Source of the DNA: DAISIL01 sp036822015
Lineage (GTDB): Bacteria > Bacteroidota > Bacteroidia > Cytophagales > Bernardetiaceae
NCBI GenBank assembly: GCA_036822015.1
Contig: DAISIL010000034.1
Coordinates: 1 to 34,093 of the forward strand
DNA length: 34,093 nt
Direction: 5' to 3'
Shown one piece after another: positions 1 through 7,820 of the stretch (position 1 is the first letter of the stretch; each line of letters opens with the position of its first letter). Position numbers and translations under genes: made by a program. Under the pieces are notes generated by a model. The model worked only from the letters and a program-made list of their open reading frames with translations, did not search any database and was not told the origin of the DNA.

Positions 1-815
1 GGATCAATGCGCAAGGCCCGCTCAAGGGCCGCCTTTGCTGCTTCGGGCTGATACAGATCATGGTAGGCCGCTCCCACGTAGTAGTGATACTCGGGCAAGA
101 GCCGATAAGCCATTGGCTGATAAGGCCCTTCGGTGATCTTTTTGAGGATCGGTAAGGCATCCAGATAGCGATCCAGCTGGGCATACGTATAACCCAACAG
201 ATACAAATACTGCCCCGATTCCTTGATGGGCTTCGCCTTCGTTTGGGCATAGGCTCCCTCGAGGTAGGGGAGTGCCTCCTTATACTGCTCTTGATTGACG
301 TGATATTTACCCCAAAGATACTGCAACTCGGGTGCGTCGGAGTTGATCTCCTTTGCCTGCTCGAGATAGGGCAGCATGTCGGTAGTTCGGTCAGATTTAT
401 CCAAAAAATCAGCAATTTTGAGGAGATACAACTGCTTCAATTCCGGTTTGGTGGCCGCCTCGGCGGCCCTTTCGTAGGTCTGGATCATCTGCTCGGGTTT
501 TTCTTGGATACCGTAGATTTTCCAGAGGGAGTTATAGGCTTCAAAGGTTTGTGGACTGATCTCGATGATCTGCTCAAAGGTCTCGGCAGCTCCCTCGTAC
601 TCTTTGAGGATGAACTGGCAGCGTCCCTTTTGTACGTAGGCATCGGACATGGTGGGGTTGTAAGAAGCCGCTGTCTCATAAGCCACGATGGCTTCCTTAT
701 AACGACGCGCTTTGCGGTGTTTTTCGCCGGCTTCAAAGTACTCTTTGGCTTGCTGCTCCTGGGCTTGTCCCGTGATCGCCAAAAAAAGCAAACCAATCAA
801 GAATAGATGTTTCAT
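1..815 (-). CDS. TPR-repeat secreted/periplasmic protein (3' end cut by window)
   Basis: The frame is open from an ATG at 815 to the window edge, so the C-terminus is missing; 271 complete codons are visible. The product starts MKHLFLIGLLFLAITGQAQ, a signal peptide ending in the A-Q-A/Q pattern typical of Bacteroidota exports. The rest is all helical tetratricopeptide repeats, for example a segment around residues 25-60 with AGEKHRKARRYKEAIVAYE followed by SYNPTMSDAYVQKGRCQF, and further units to the edge. TPR solenoids are protein-interaction scaffolds; partner and role are unknown. It begins 75 bases after the tolC-like gene on the same strand with no clear terminator between, so co-transcription is possible. 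Confidence 0.85.
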   Translation of the reverse strand, partial: MKHLFLIGLLFLAITGQAQEQQAKEYFEAGEKHRKARRYKEAIVAYETAASYNPTMSDAYVQKGRCQFILKEYEGAAETFEQIIEISPQTFEAYNSLWKIYGIQEKPEQMIQTYERAAEAATKPELKQLYLLKIADFLDKSDRTTDMLPYLEQAKEINSDAPELQYLWGKYHVNQEQYKEALPYLEGAYAQTKAKPIKESGQYLYLLGYTYAQLDRYLDALPILKKITEGPYQPMAYRLLPEYHYYVGAAYHDLYQPEAAKAALERALRID

Positions 816-890
816 GGCACAAATCGTTTGGGTGTAAAGATACAAAACGATGTACGAAAAAAAAGCAAAACACATCAAAATACCTTTTTG

Positions 891-2336
891 CTAGTCCAGG
901 CTGAGTTCTTTTCCCTGATAAAAATCCAACACCTTTTGCCGAAAGATCGTCTCGTACTTGGCGCGGAGTTGATCGGTACGGGCGGCGTTCAACTGGTTTT
1001 GGGCCAGCGTAAAGTCGATGCTGTTGGCCGTGCCGGCTTGCAGGCGTTTTTCGATGGCTTCGAGGCTGGTCTCTAAGGCACGGATACGCTCCTGTGTAGC
1101 CGCGTAGGTAGCCTGAGCGGCCAGGACATCGGCATAGGCCTGCTCAATGGTTTGGCGAAGCTGGTTGCGTGTAAGTTGGGCATTGAGCTGGGCGCGTTCG
1201 ACGTTGATTTTGGCATTCTTGACGGCATTATCCACCTGAAAGCGATTAAAAATTGGGATTTGCACCGTGACCCCTACGTTTTGCCGGAAGGCCTCTTTGA
1301 GTTGCCGCCCAAAGGTAAAGTCAATCACTTCACCATTGGGTATCTCCCGCTCTGTCAGGACGATACGGCTGGGGTCATCAGCCAAAAAACCAATCGGTAA
1401 GAATACGCTTTGTGTCGTGCCGTCTCCTTCAAAAAACTGACTTTGCGCACTAGAGTAACCCGTAAAAGCCACGCCGTTGATGCTGATACTCGGGTAGCGG
1501 TTGCTTTGCGCGATCTCTACACCTAAGCGGGCCGCTTCCGTGTTGAGGTCGGCACTTTTGATATTGGGCTGCGTCGTCTCGGCTTGCTCATAGACCAGCT
1601 GGGGTAAAGCCGGACTTCCCAACACGGGATCAGACAAGACGGGCGTTTGGATATTGATCGAATCCTGGGCGGGCAGTTGGAGCAGTTGTTTGAGCGATAA
1701 CTCGGATAGCATCAGGGCATTACGGCTACTCACGATCTGTTGATCGTTTGTGGCTGCCTGTGCCAACAAGTCGTAAAGATCAATCTCGGGCAAGACACCG
1801 GCCGCGATAAGTTTGCGCAAGCGTTCGATCTGGGTATCGGTATTTTGGCGTTGGAGTTCGGCGTTCTTGACTAGCTCGCGGTTGAGGAGGATGTTCAGAT
1901 AAGCCCCCGCAATGTTGAGCTGGAGGTCGTTTTGCGCCTGGGCCAGGTCTTGCTCACCGGCCTGCAAGAGTACCTGATTTTGGGTGATCGTGTTTTTGAT
2001 CCGAAAGCCCGTAAAAACCGGAATAGACATACTGACGCTGAAATTGTTACTGCGAATAACGTCCGTCGTAAACTGGTTCGTGAACGGATCAATGGAACGT
2101 CCGGCGTTATAGGACTGCCCTGCACTGGCGTTGAGGTTGGGGAGACGTTCGGCTCGGGATTGGAGCAGATTGTTGGCCGTTACTCTGTTGTTGAGGGCGT
2201 TTTGCCGGAGTTGAAGATTGTTTTGGAGGGCATAGTCGATGCAGTCTTGTAACGACCATGTCTGGGGGGATGTTTGCGCCAAACCGTCCAGGATCGTCCA
2301 GCACAAAGCCATACTTATACATAAAAAACGCAACAT
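891..2336 (-). CDS. TolC-family outer membrane efflux protein
   Basis: 481 residues, the usual size for TolC/OprM-type channels, which form trimeric outer-membrane ducts for RND or ABC exporters. The N-terminus MLRFLCISMALCWTILDG-LAQ is a signal peptide. The mature part starts with WSLQDCIDYALQNNLQLRQ, the classic first helix of the outer membrane efflux repeat. Two such repeats are visible, with long alanine/glutamine/asparagine-rich helices and a second-repeat segment near the C-terminus (AQNQLNAARTDQLRAKYE). The frame extends 48 codons upstream to 2480, but that extension has no export logic and crosses the terminator at 2452-2494, so the internal ATG at 2336 is preferred. No membrane-fusion or pump gene is adjacent in this window, so the transported substrate is unknown. 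Confidence 0.93.
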   Translation of the reverse strand: MLRFLCISMALCWTILDGLAQTSPQTWSLQDCIDYALQNNLQLRQNALNNRVTANNLLQSRAERLPNLNASAGQSYNAGRSIDPFTNQFTTDVIRSNNFSVSMSIPVFTGFRIKNTITQNQVLLQAGEQDLAQAQNDLQLNIAGAYLNILLNRELVKNAELQRQNTDTQIERLRKLIAAGVLPEIDLYDLLAQAATNDQQIVSSRNALMLSELSLKQLLQLPAQDSINIQTPVLSDPVLGSPALPQLVYEQAETTQPNIKSADLNTEAARLGVEIAQSNRYPSISINGVAFTGYSSAQSQFFEGDGTTQSVFLPIGFLADDPSRIVLTEREIPNGEVIDFTFGRQLKEAFRQNVGVTVQIPIFNRFQVDNAVKNAKINVERAQLNAQLTRNQLRQTIEQAYADVLAAQATYAATQERIRALETSLEAIEKRLQAGTANSIDFTLAQNQLNAARTDQLRAKYETIFRQKVLDFYQGKELSLD

Positions 2337-2451
2337 AGCAGATCGAAAGTCAAGAGAAAATAAACAGAGCAGGGGATGGTAGGCGATCCAGATCAGATCA
2401 TGTGGGGCAACAAAGAAAGACGGGCAAAGAACACAAAAAAATAACACATCC

Positions 2452-2494
2452 CCAAACAAAAAAAGGGTTACTACACTCAAGGAGTACAGTAACC
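2452..2494 (-). terminator. Intrinsic terminator after the FGE-like lipoprotein gene
   Basis: On the minus strand a hairpin (2466-2494) has a 7-bp outer stem GGTTACT/AGTAACC, a 2-nt internal loop on each side, a 4-bp inner stem and a 3-nt loop. It is followed by CCC and seven T (2464-2458). It sits about 120 bases past the stop of the FGE-like gene and before the tolC-type start. The 279-base spacer 2337-2615 shows nothing else convincing apart from a weak AT-rich hairpin at 2595-2614. Confidence 0.8.
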
Positions 2495-2615
2495 GCTCTC
2501 TCTGTTCTAATTAGCTTTTGGGTTAAGTTGTAAGTGGAAAGCATCCGCTTACGATCAAAAGACCCCCCAAAAAACCAAATGGTTGGAAAGAGAGGAAAAA
2601 CATTGGTGTTTTTCG

Positions 2616-4124
2616 TTAAAAATGTCGGGTAAATATCAAAGCTCCCACGTTCTGGGCCGGATAATGCGGACTTAGATGGATGCCACCTACCTCCCTGTAC
2701 ACCCGCGAAACCGTCCGCATCCACTCCTGGGCTTCGTAGCCCACATAGAGGCGATGAAAAGCCGAAAAATCTTTTTGGGCGACCTCCTTGTACCAGGGTT
2801 TTTGGTGCATCCCTTCACAGAATGCCGTAAAGCCCTCGCGCAGATCACGGTATTTGCGATTTTTTTGGGTCAAGGGCGCGTTGTACTCCGGCATACCGGC
2901 TTCCATCAGGCGGTTTTGCCACTCATAAGCCATCGGGCTGTTGAACCAACGCGGGAAAGAGACCGTCGCAAAGCCACTCTCGGCCGTGATGATGCCTGTC
3001 AGGAAAAGCGGATGGATGCCATATCGCTGGGTAGTCTCGATGATGAGCGCGGCCAGATCGGAGGGCGTGAGTACCTCCTGTTGGTCGATTTTTTCTTTGA
3101 AATACAAGCAATTCGGGAAATTTTGCGCGATAAAATCCGTGAGCCGCCTTTGCATCTGCTCCCCGTAGGGATCGCTGATGGGGGCAGAATGGATGGGAGC
3201 AAAGGGCCGCCAGAAGGTATAACTCTCTGCCTGGGCGGTCTGCGGGTCTTTGTTGGGGTCGAGTGGGCGCACACAACGGAAGCCAATGTCGTAGTTGTAG
3301 TTGCCCGGCGTGGTGTAGCTGCGCCAGTACACGGTCAGTTCTTCGGGATGCGTACTTCCCCAGGAGCCTCCACGCAGGACTTTGGTAGCGGTAGGGGCTG
3401 GCCCTCCGGGATTATTTTGGTTGTCGGGTAGCTCATAAGCCCTGGGGGCGTACCAGTCGTTGCACCAGTGCCAGATATTGCCACTCATGCCATAGAGTCC
3501 ATAGGCGTTGCGGTATTGCTCCTCAACTTTGGCCAGTCGCCATTTGCCGAATCGAAAACCGCGTTCGTTGTCGTGGTTGGCCTTGAAAGGATCAAAGGCA
3601 TCGCCCCAAGGATAGTTTTTTTGGAGCAGTCCTCCTCGGGCGGCATACTCAAACTCGGCTTCGGTGGGCAGGCGATAACCATTGGCTGCCAGATTGCTCT
3701 CCCAGACGGGATAACCCCACGCATCGGTTTGGTTGGTCTTTCGATAAACGGGCTGCAAGCCTTCGCAGTGGCTACGCCAGTTGCAGAAGTCGATGGCCTG
3801 ATGCCAGGTAATGCCCGTAACCGGTTGGTTTTTTTGGTGGTACGATTCATAATCCCAGTACGCCGTCGGTTGCCCACCCGCCTCTACATAAGCCGAAAAA
3901 TCCCGATACGTAACCGGCGTTTCGTCCATATAAAATGCCGAAAGGCGCACCTGACGGATCGCCCGTGTATCCGCACGTCCGGCATGTCCCATCTGAAAGC
4001 TCCCCGCCGGCACCAACACCATCGGCTTACTAAAAGCTGGCTTAGGCGTTCCTGTATCGGGATGACATCCCAGGAGCGAAAGCAAGAACGTTTGGACGAT
4101 TACCAAAACAACACGCAAGATCAT
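2616..4124 (-). CDS. Lipoprotein: FGE/SUMF1-like domain fused to a glucosaminidase-like domain
   Basis: 502 residues from the ATG at 4124. The N-terminus MILRVVLVIVQTFLLSLLGC is a lipoprotein signal with the lipid-carrying Cys at 20. Residues about 34-288 form an FGE-sulfatase (SUMF1-type) domain: VPAGSFQMG, DETPVTYRDF, RLPTEAEFEYAARGG, YPWGD, GMSGNIWHWCNDWY, VLRGGSWGS and a closing IGFRCVRP. The two cysteines that make true formylglycine-generating enzymes catalytic are not present after RGGSW, so it is probably a structural relative, as in GldJ/GldK. Residues about 320-485 resemble lysozyme-like/glucosaminidase (GH73-like) domains: GIHPLFLTGIITAESGFAT with Glu382 at the expected acid position. 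GldK does not carry this second domain. A longer frame runs back to 4415 inside argS and lacks a signal there. Function inferred: cell-wall or envelope-associated hydrolase or scaffold. Confidence 0.85.
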   Translation of the reverse strand: MILRVVLVIVQTFLLSLLGCHPDTGTPKPAFSKPMVLVPAGSFQMGHAGRADTRAIRQVRLSAFYMDETPVTYRDFSAYVEAGGQPTAYWDYESYHQKNQPVTGITWHQAIDFCNWRSHCEGLQPVYRKTNQTDAWGYPVWESNLAANGYRLPTEAEFEYAARGGLLQKNYPWGDAFDPFKANHDNERGFRFGKWRLAKVEEQYRNAYGLYGMSGNIWHWCNDWYAPRAYELPDNQNNPGGPAPTATKVLRGGSWGSTHPEELTVYWRSYTTPGNYNYDIGFRCVRPLDPNKDPQTAQAESYTFWRPFAPIHSAPISDPYGEQMQRRLTDFIAQNFPNCLYFKEKIDQQEVLTPSDLAALIIETTQRYGIHPLFLTGIITAESGFATVSFPRWFNSPMAYEWQNRLMEAGMPEYNAPLTQKNRKYRDLREGFTAFCEGMHQKPWYKEVAQKDFSAFHRLYVGYEAQEWMRTVSRVYREVGGIHLSPHYPAQNVGALIFTRHF

Positions 4125-4136
4125 CCTTAGTTTGTT

Positions 4137-4160
4137 AGCAAAGTTTGTACAAACTTTGCT
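4137..4160. promoter_or_regulatory. Perfect 24-bp palindrome 12 bases upstream of the FGE-glucosaminidase lipoprotein
   Basis: The half-site is AGCAAAGTTTGT and its exact reverse complement follows with no spacer; the centre reads TTTGTACAAA. It lies in the 74-base gap between the argS stop (4199) and the lipoprotein start (4124). There is no T tract on the minus strand after it, so it is not a standard intrinsic terminator. It could be an operator for a dimeric regulator or an RNA hairpin at the argS 3' end. No matching second site was seen in the window. Confidence 0.6.
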
Positions 4161-4198
4161 ACAAGATCGCCCAACGTGGGGTTTCCTTAGATGAGTGC

Positions 4199-5965
4199 TT
4201 ACATTCGTTCGGGCATCTGCATACCGAGTAGGGCCGTAGCCAAACGCAAGACCCGAGCCGACTGCTCCGAGAGGGCCACCCGCAGGGCCGTCGCCTCTGG
4301 CGCTGCCCCAAAAATCGGTAGATCGGCCCAAAGCCGGCTGTAGGCCCGTGCCAGATCGTAGGCATATTGGGCGATCAGGGAGGGGGCATACGTGGTGGCA
4401 GCCTCCTGTACCCATACCGGAAAATCGCCCAGGCAGCGGATCAAATCTTGCTCCGTCGTCGTCAGGGGAGGATGACCGGCATAGGCTTCGGACGTATAGG
4501 CGATACCCTGCGCCTCCGCCTTGCGAACGATCGCTCGGGCTTTGGCGTGGGTGTATTGCAGATAAACACCGCTATTTCCCTGAAAATCAATCGACTCTTC
4601 GGGATTAAAGAGCATCTTCTTGCGTGGCTCTACGCGCAGGAGGTAGTACTTCAAAGCACCCAGGGCGAGTTGTTGGTAGAGTTCCTGTACCTGGTCAGGG
4701 GCAAAATCCTCAATCTTGCCCAGCTCCTGGGTGCGCCCCCGAGCCATCTCGATCATCTGCTCCAATAACTGATCGGCATCCACAACCGTACCCTCACGGG
4801 TCTTCATCTTACCCGAAGGTAGTTCCACCATGCCATAAGAAAGATGATAGATACCCTCGGCGTAGGGCCGCCCGAGCTTTTGCATCAGTTTTTGCAGCAC
4901 CTGAAAGTGGTAATCCTGCTCATTGCCGACGACGTAAATGGATTTTTGCATCGCAAAATCGGCGTACTTTAAGTCAGCCGTTCCCATATCCTGTGTGATA
5001 TAGACCGATGTACCATCGGCACGCAAAACCAACTTTTCGTCTAGCCCGTCGTGGGTCAGATCACACCACACCGAGCCATCCTCACGGCGATAAAAAACAC
5101 CCTTTTCGATACCCTCCTGTACGATTTCCTTGCCGAGCAAGTAGGTATCAGACTCCAGGTAAGTCGCCTCAAAGCTAACCCCGATGTCGGTGTAGGTCTG
5201 TTGGTGTCCTTCGAGTACCCAGGCGTTGAGGCGTTGCCAAAGGGCATATACCTCGGGGTCTTTGTCTTCCCAGGCGCGAAGCAGGGCGCGGGCTTCCTCC
5301 ATGAGCGGAGTTTGGTTGGGGTCGCAGCCGATCTGGGCTGCCTGGGCTTTATTTTCGGCATCAAAGCGTACATAAAAATCGCCGATCAGTTGATCGCCCT
5401 TCTTCTGGGCGGCTTCGGGTGTGATGCCTTCACCGTATTTTTGGTACATCAACATCGACTTACAAATGTGTATGCCTCGGTCATTGACCAGGTTTACTTT
5501 CCTGACCGCATAGCCGGCTTTTTCCATGATCTGGGCCAGGGCAAAGCCCAGGAAGTTGTTCCGCAGGTGTCCCAGGTGCAAGGGTTTGTTGGTGTTGGGG
5601 GAGGAGTACTCGATCATCACGCGCTGCCCGTTGTGAGGGTGCTGCCCGTAGTCGGGCGTAGCTTGGATGCTGGATAAGTGCTGGATCCAGAAGGCATCCT
5701 CCAGGACGATGTTCAAGAAACCCTTCACGACGTTATAGCGACTGACCATCGGGCAATCCGCTTGTAGGGCTGCTCCGAGTGCCTCGGCGATGGCTTGCGG
5801 GGCCTTGCCTGCTTGCTTGGTCAGGGGAAAAGTAACGAAGGTATAATGCCCCTCAAAGTCTTTGCGGGTGGGCTGCCAGGTGATCTGATGCGGGGAAAGC
5901 TGCCCTCCAAAAAGTCGCGCAAAGGCAGTGATTAAGGGTGGTGTCAGGAGATCGGCGATAGACAT
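4199..5965 (-). CDS. argS: Arginyl-tRNA synthetase
   Basis: 588 residues, full length for a class I ArgRS, which charges tRNA-Arg in the cytoplasm. Visible marks: the N-terminal tRNA-recognition domain with GHYTFVTFPLTKQ and KGFLNIVL; the HIGH motif as HLGH at residues 130-133 within SSPNTNKPLHLGHLRNN; NDRGIHICKSM near 161; the TQDMGTADLKY stretch near 324; the KMSKS-loop equivalent GKMKTREG at 385-392; and a C-terminal anticodon-binding helical domain ending LRLATALLGMQMPERM. The start at 5965 is supported by a TATCTTTG promoter element 23 bases upstream. A second, diverged copy of its first 23 codons lies just beyond the assembly gap (6038-6108). Confidence 0.98.
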   Translation of the reverse strand: MSIADLLTPPLITAFARLFGGQLSPHQITWQPTRKDFEGHYTFVTFPLTKQAGKAPQAIAEALGAALQADCPMVSRYNVVKGFLNIVLEDAFWIQHLSSIQATPDYGQHPHNGQRVMIEYSSPNTNKPLHLGHLRNNFLGFALAQIMEKAGYAVRKVNLVNDRGIHICKSMLMYQKYGEGITPEAAQKKGDQLIGDFYVRFDAENKAQAAQIGCDPNQTPLMEEARALLRAWEDKDPEVYALWQRLNAWVLEGHQQTYTDIGVSFEATYLESDTYLLGKEIVQEGIEKGVFYRREDGSVWCDLTHDGLDEKLVLRADGTSVYITQDMGTADLKYADFAMQKSIYVVGNEQDYHFQVLQKLMQKLGRPYAEGIYHLSYGMVELPSGKMKTREGTVVDADQLLEQMIEMARGRTQELGKIEDFAPDQVQELYQQLALGALKYYLLRVEPRKKMLFNPEESIDFQGNSGVYLQYTHAKARAIVRKAEAQGIAYTSEAYAGHPPLTTTEQDLIRCLGDFPVWVQEAATTYAPSLIAQYAYDLARAYSRLWADLPIFGAAPEATALRVALSEQSARVLRLATALLGMQMPERM

Positions 5966-5988
5966 AAAAAAGGCTTTGTTTTTTTGGT

Positions 5989-5996
5989 CAAAGATA
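5989..5996 (-). promoter_or_regulatory. -7 promoter element for argS
   Basis: TATCTTTG on the minus strand, an exact match to the Bacteroidota -7 consensus TAnnTTTG, 23 bases before the argS ATG. No good TTTG is present at the -33 position; that region is occupied by the hairpin of the preceding terminator. The same element is repeated at 6131-6138. Confidence 0.6.
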
Positions 5997-6027
5997 ATGA
6001 AAAAAGCCCGCCCTGCTTTGCAAGGCG
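5997..6027 (-). terminator. Truncated copy of the post-rplW terminator at the edge of the gap
   Basis: The T tract and all but the last bases of the hairpin (6006-6027) match the terminator at 6142-6172 exactly, and the sequence stops at the N run. Together with the adjacent -7 element it forms a block of over 50 bases that is identical on both sides of the gap. Confidence 0.6.
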
Positions 6028-6037
6028 NNNNNNNNNN
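6028..6037. other. Assembly gap (10 N)
   Basis: Ten undetermined bases. Both flanks carry the same argS 5' end plus leader plus terminator, so the gap marks either an unresolved tandem duplication of argS or a scaffold join between two variant contig ends. Its true length is unknown. Confidence 0.98.
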
Positions 6038-6108
6038 GAAAGCTGCCCTCCAAAAAGTCTCGTAAAGGCGTTAATTAAGAGCGGTGTTAGTAGATCGTCG
6101 ATGGACAT
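6038..6108 (-). pseudogene. 5' fragment of a second, diverged argS-like gene (cut by gap)
   Basis: From an ATG at 6108 the frame reads MSIDDLLTPLLINAFTRLFG and continues GQL into the gap; the complete gene copy reads MSIADLLTPPLITAFARLFG. In the 71 shared coding bases I count 11 differences, four of them changing the residue (A4D, P10L, T13N, A16T). The upstream block with the -7 element and terminator is identical. Whether this is an intact paralogue, a remnant or a strain variant placed by the scaffolder cannot be decided here; pseudogene is only a placeholder type. Confidence 0.6.
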
Positions 6109-6130
6109 GAAAAGACTTTGTTTTTTTGGT

Positions 6131-6138
6131 CAAAGATA
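6131..6138 (-). promoter_or_regulatory. -7 promoter element for the argS-like fragment
   Basis: TATCTTTG on the minus strand, matching TAnnTTTG, 22 bases before the ATG at 6108. It is part of the block duplicated at 5989-5996. Confidence 0.55.
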
Positions 6139-6141
6139 ATG

Positions 6142-6172
6142 AAAAAAGCCCGCCCTGCTTTGCAAGGCGGGC
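6142..6172 (-). terminator. Intrinsic terminator after rplW
   Basis: Minus-strand hairpin with a perfect 7-bp GC-rich stem GCCCGCC/GGCGGGC (6148-6172) and an 11-nt loop, followed by six T (6147-6142). It lies 25 bases beyond the rplW stop, so the ribosomal protein transcript ends here and does not continue into rplB as in a standard S10 operon. Confidence 0.9.
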
Positions 6173-6197
6173 CAATGACCATGAAAAGGAGAGGGCT

Positions 6198-6497
6198 CTA
6201 GGCTTCTTCTTCTTCGTAGAGGTCAATGTACTCCCCTGCCTGGAGCTTAACGTAGGCTTTTTTGTAGGCCTTTGTGTGTCCCGAGCTGATGCGTGCTTTG
6301 CTGTAGCGCGTCTTGGGCTTACCTGGCATGATGGCTGTGCGTACTTTTTCTACGTTCACTTTGTAGAAGTACTCGATCACTTGGCGAATTTGTGCTTTGG
6401 TGGCTTTCTTGTCCACGATGAAGGTATAAGTACCGTCGGCGTGGGCATCGGTGGCTTTTTCGGCCATCAAAGGTTTTTTGAGGATTGAAATATCCAT
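6198..6497 (-). CDS. rplW: 50S ribosomal protein L23 (uL23)
   Basis: 99 residues, the usual length. The start MDISILKKPLMAEKAT and the segments YTFIVDKKATKAQIRQVIE and VEKVRTAIMPGK are typical of uL23, which sits at the peptide exit tunnel and is the docking site for trigger factor and SRP. It ends with an acidic tail YEEEEA. It follows rplD by 14 bases and is followed by a strong terminator, so it is the last gene of this transcript. Confidence 0.97.
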   Translation of the reverse strand: MDISILKKPLMAEKATDAHADGTYTFIVDKKATKAQIRQVIEYFYKVNVEKVRTAIMPGKPKTRYSKARISSGHTKAYKKAYVKLQAGEYIDLYEEEEA

Positions 6498-6511
6498 GAT
6501 TGCTTTGTTTT

Positions 6512-7129
6512 TTAGGCGTTGAGTTTTTCGACGGCTCCCTCGCAGAGGATGAGCGTATCGGCGTTGAGGATGTCATAGACGTTGAGGACATCGGCAAAGA
6601 CCACTTTGGCTTTGGGCAGATTTCTTGCCGAGAGATGTACCACGGGATTGCTTTGCGAAGTAACCAGAAGCGTCTTTTGTTCGCTAAGGTTGAGGTTGTG
6701 GAGTAGCTCGAGATAAGCCTTCGTGCGGGGTGCCTCAAACTGAAAGTCTTCAACGACGGTGATTGCCTCAGCACGCATCTTGTAGGAGAGTGCCGAGTAG
6801 CGGGCCACCTGGCGCATCTTCTTGTTGAGCTTAAAGCCATAGTTGCGGGGACGAGGGCCAAAAATACGTCCTCCTCCTCTGAATATCGGCGACTTGATGT
6901 TACCCACACGTGCTGCACCGGCACCCTTCTGGCGGCGTAGCTTCTTGGTGGAGCCTTTGATTTCGCCGCGCTCTTTGGATTTGTGTGTTCCCTGGCGTTG
7001 GTTGGCGTTGTAGAGGCGGATGGCTTGATAGAGGGTGTGATCGCTGGGTTCACGCCCAAATACTTTGTCGGAGAGACTGACCGTGCGGCCGGTATCGTTT
7101 CCGTGGATGTCGATTACGCGGAGTTCCAT
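6512..7129 (-). CDS. rplD: 50S ribosomal protein L4 (uL4)
   Basis: 205 residues, standard for uL4. The internal loop that reaches into the exit tunnel is clear: KSKERGEIKGSTKKLRRQKG, then GAARVGNIKSPIFRGGG and FGPRPRNYGFKLNKKMR. The C-terminal half has the Rossmann-like part with KTLLVTSQSN and VYDILNADTLILCEGAVEKL. It lies 14 bases after rplC and 14 bases before rplW on the minus strand, all one transcript. In E. coli L4 autoregulates the S10 operon through a long leader; the rplC leader here is only about 40 bases, so that control is not evident. Confidence 0.98.
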   Translation of the reverse strand: MELRVIDIHGNDTGRTVSLSDKVFGREPSDHTLYQAIRLYNANQRQGTHKSKERGEIKGSTKKLRRQKGAGAARVGNIKSPIFRGGGRIFGPRPRNYGFKLNKKMRQVARYSALSYKMRAEAITVVEDFQFEAPRTKAYLELLHNLNLSEQKTLLVTSQSNPVVHLSARNLPKAKVVFADVLNVYDILNADTLILCEGAVEKLNA

Positions 7130-7143
7130 ATCTTCTGGCTGTT

Positions 7144-7779
7144 TTATTTTTCGATGACAACAAATGAATTTTTAGCACCCGGAACAGAACCAGCAACCAA
7201 AATGAGATTTTTTTCAGGGATGACCCGTACAATCCGTAAGTTCCTGATCTTTACGCGGTTATTGCCGTCGCGGCCCGCCATACGCATCCCCTTGAATACC
7301 CGTGCTGGATAAGAGGCTGCCCCGATAGAACCCGGAGCGCGTAAACGGTTGTGCTGTCCGTGCGTGGCTTGTCCTACCCCGCCAAAGCCGTGCCGCTTGA
7401 CAACCCCCTGGAAACCCTTGCCTTTCGTTGTCCCGATGACATCAACAAAGTCATCGGCTTTCAGGACATCGGCTGCCGTCAGGGTATCTCCCAAAGCAAC
7501 GGGCGATTCCTTGGCGGCATTGAAATCCCGAAACTCCACCAGTTTTTGTTTGGGCGTGGTGTTGGCATTCTTGAAATGCCCCTGTAAAGGCTTGGCGGTG
7601 TTTTTTTCTCTTTTGTCGCCGAAGGCCAGTTGTACGGCCTGATAGCCGTCGTTTTCTTGGGTCTTGACCTGCGTAACTACACAGGGACCAGCTTCTATGA
7701 GCGTGCATACGACGTTGCGTCCATCGGCACTGAAGATGCTAGTCATCCCTACTTTGCGTCCTATTATTCCAACAGGCAT
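7144..7779 (-). CDS. rplC: 50S ribosomal protein L3 (uL3)
   Basis: 211 residues. It begins MPVGIIGRKVGMTSIFSADG and contains the RGKGFQG-type motif as GTTKGKGFQGVVKRHGFGG and the KGMRMAGRDGNNRVKIRNL segment, all diagnostic of uL3, an early 50S assembly protein near the peptidyl-transferase centre. The ATG at 7779 has no Shine-Dalgarno, normal for this phylum. It is the first gene of the rplC-rplD-rplW transcript. The gene normally before it (rpsJ) is absent; a promoter and the divergent metal regulator are there instead. Confidence 0.98.
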   Translation of the reverse strand: MPVGIIGRKVGMTSIFSADGRNVVCTLIEAGPCVVTQVKTQENDGYQAVQLAFGDKREKNTAKPLQGHFKNANTTPKQKLVEFRDFNAAKESPVALGDTLTAADVLKADDFVDVIGTTKGKGFQGVVKRHGFGGVGQATHGQHNRLRAPGSIGAASYPARVFKGMRMAGRDGNNRVKIRNLRIVRVIPEKNLILVAGSVPGAKNSFVVIEK

Positions 7780-7820
7780 AGTATTACCGGATTTTGAAGT
7801 ATAAAAAAATTACAAGACCG

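Noticed and set aside
243..806. 187-codon plus-strand frame opposite the TPR gene
   Set aside because: The minus strand gives a coherent signal peptide and TPR repeats from 815 to the edge, so this is its antisense shadow.
2616..4124. Calling the FGE-like lipoprotein GldK or GldJ
   Set aside because: The C-terminal glucosaminidase-like domain and the absence of other gld genes nearby do not fit those proteins.
2676..4130. Long plus-strand open frames (251 and 220 codons) opposite the FGE-glucosaminidase gene
   Set aside because: They are shadows of the minus-strand gene; no recognisable domains, no signal, low-complexity composition typical of antisense translation.
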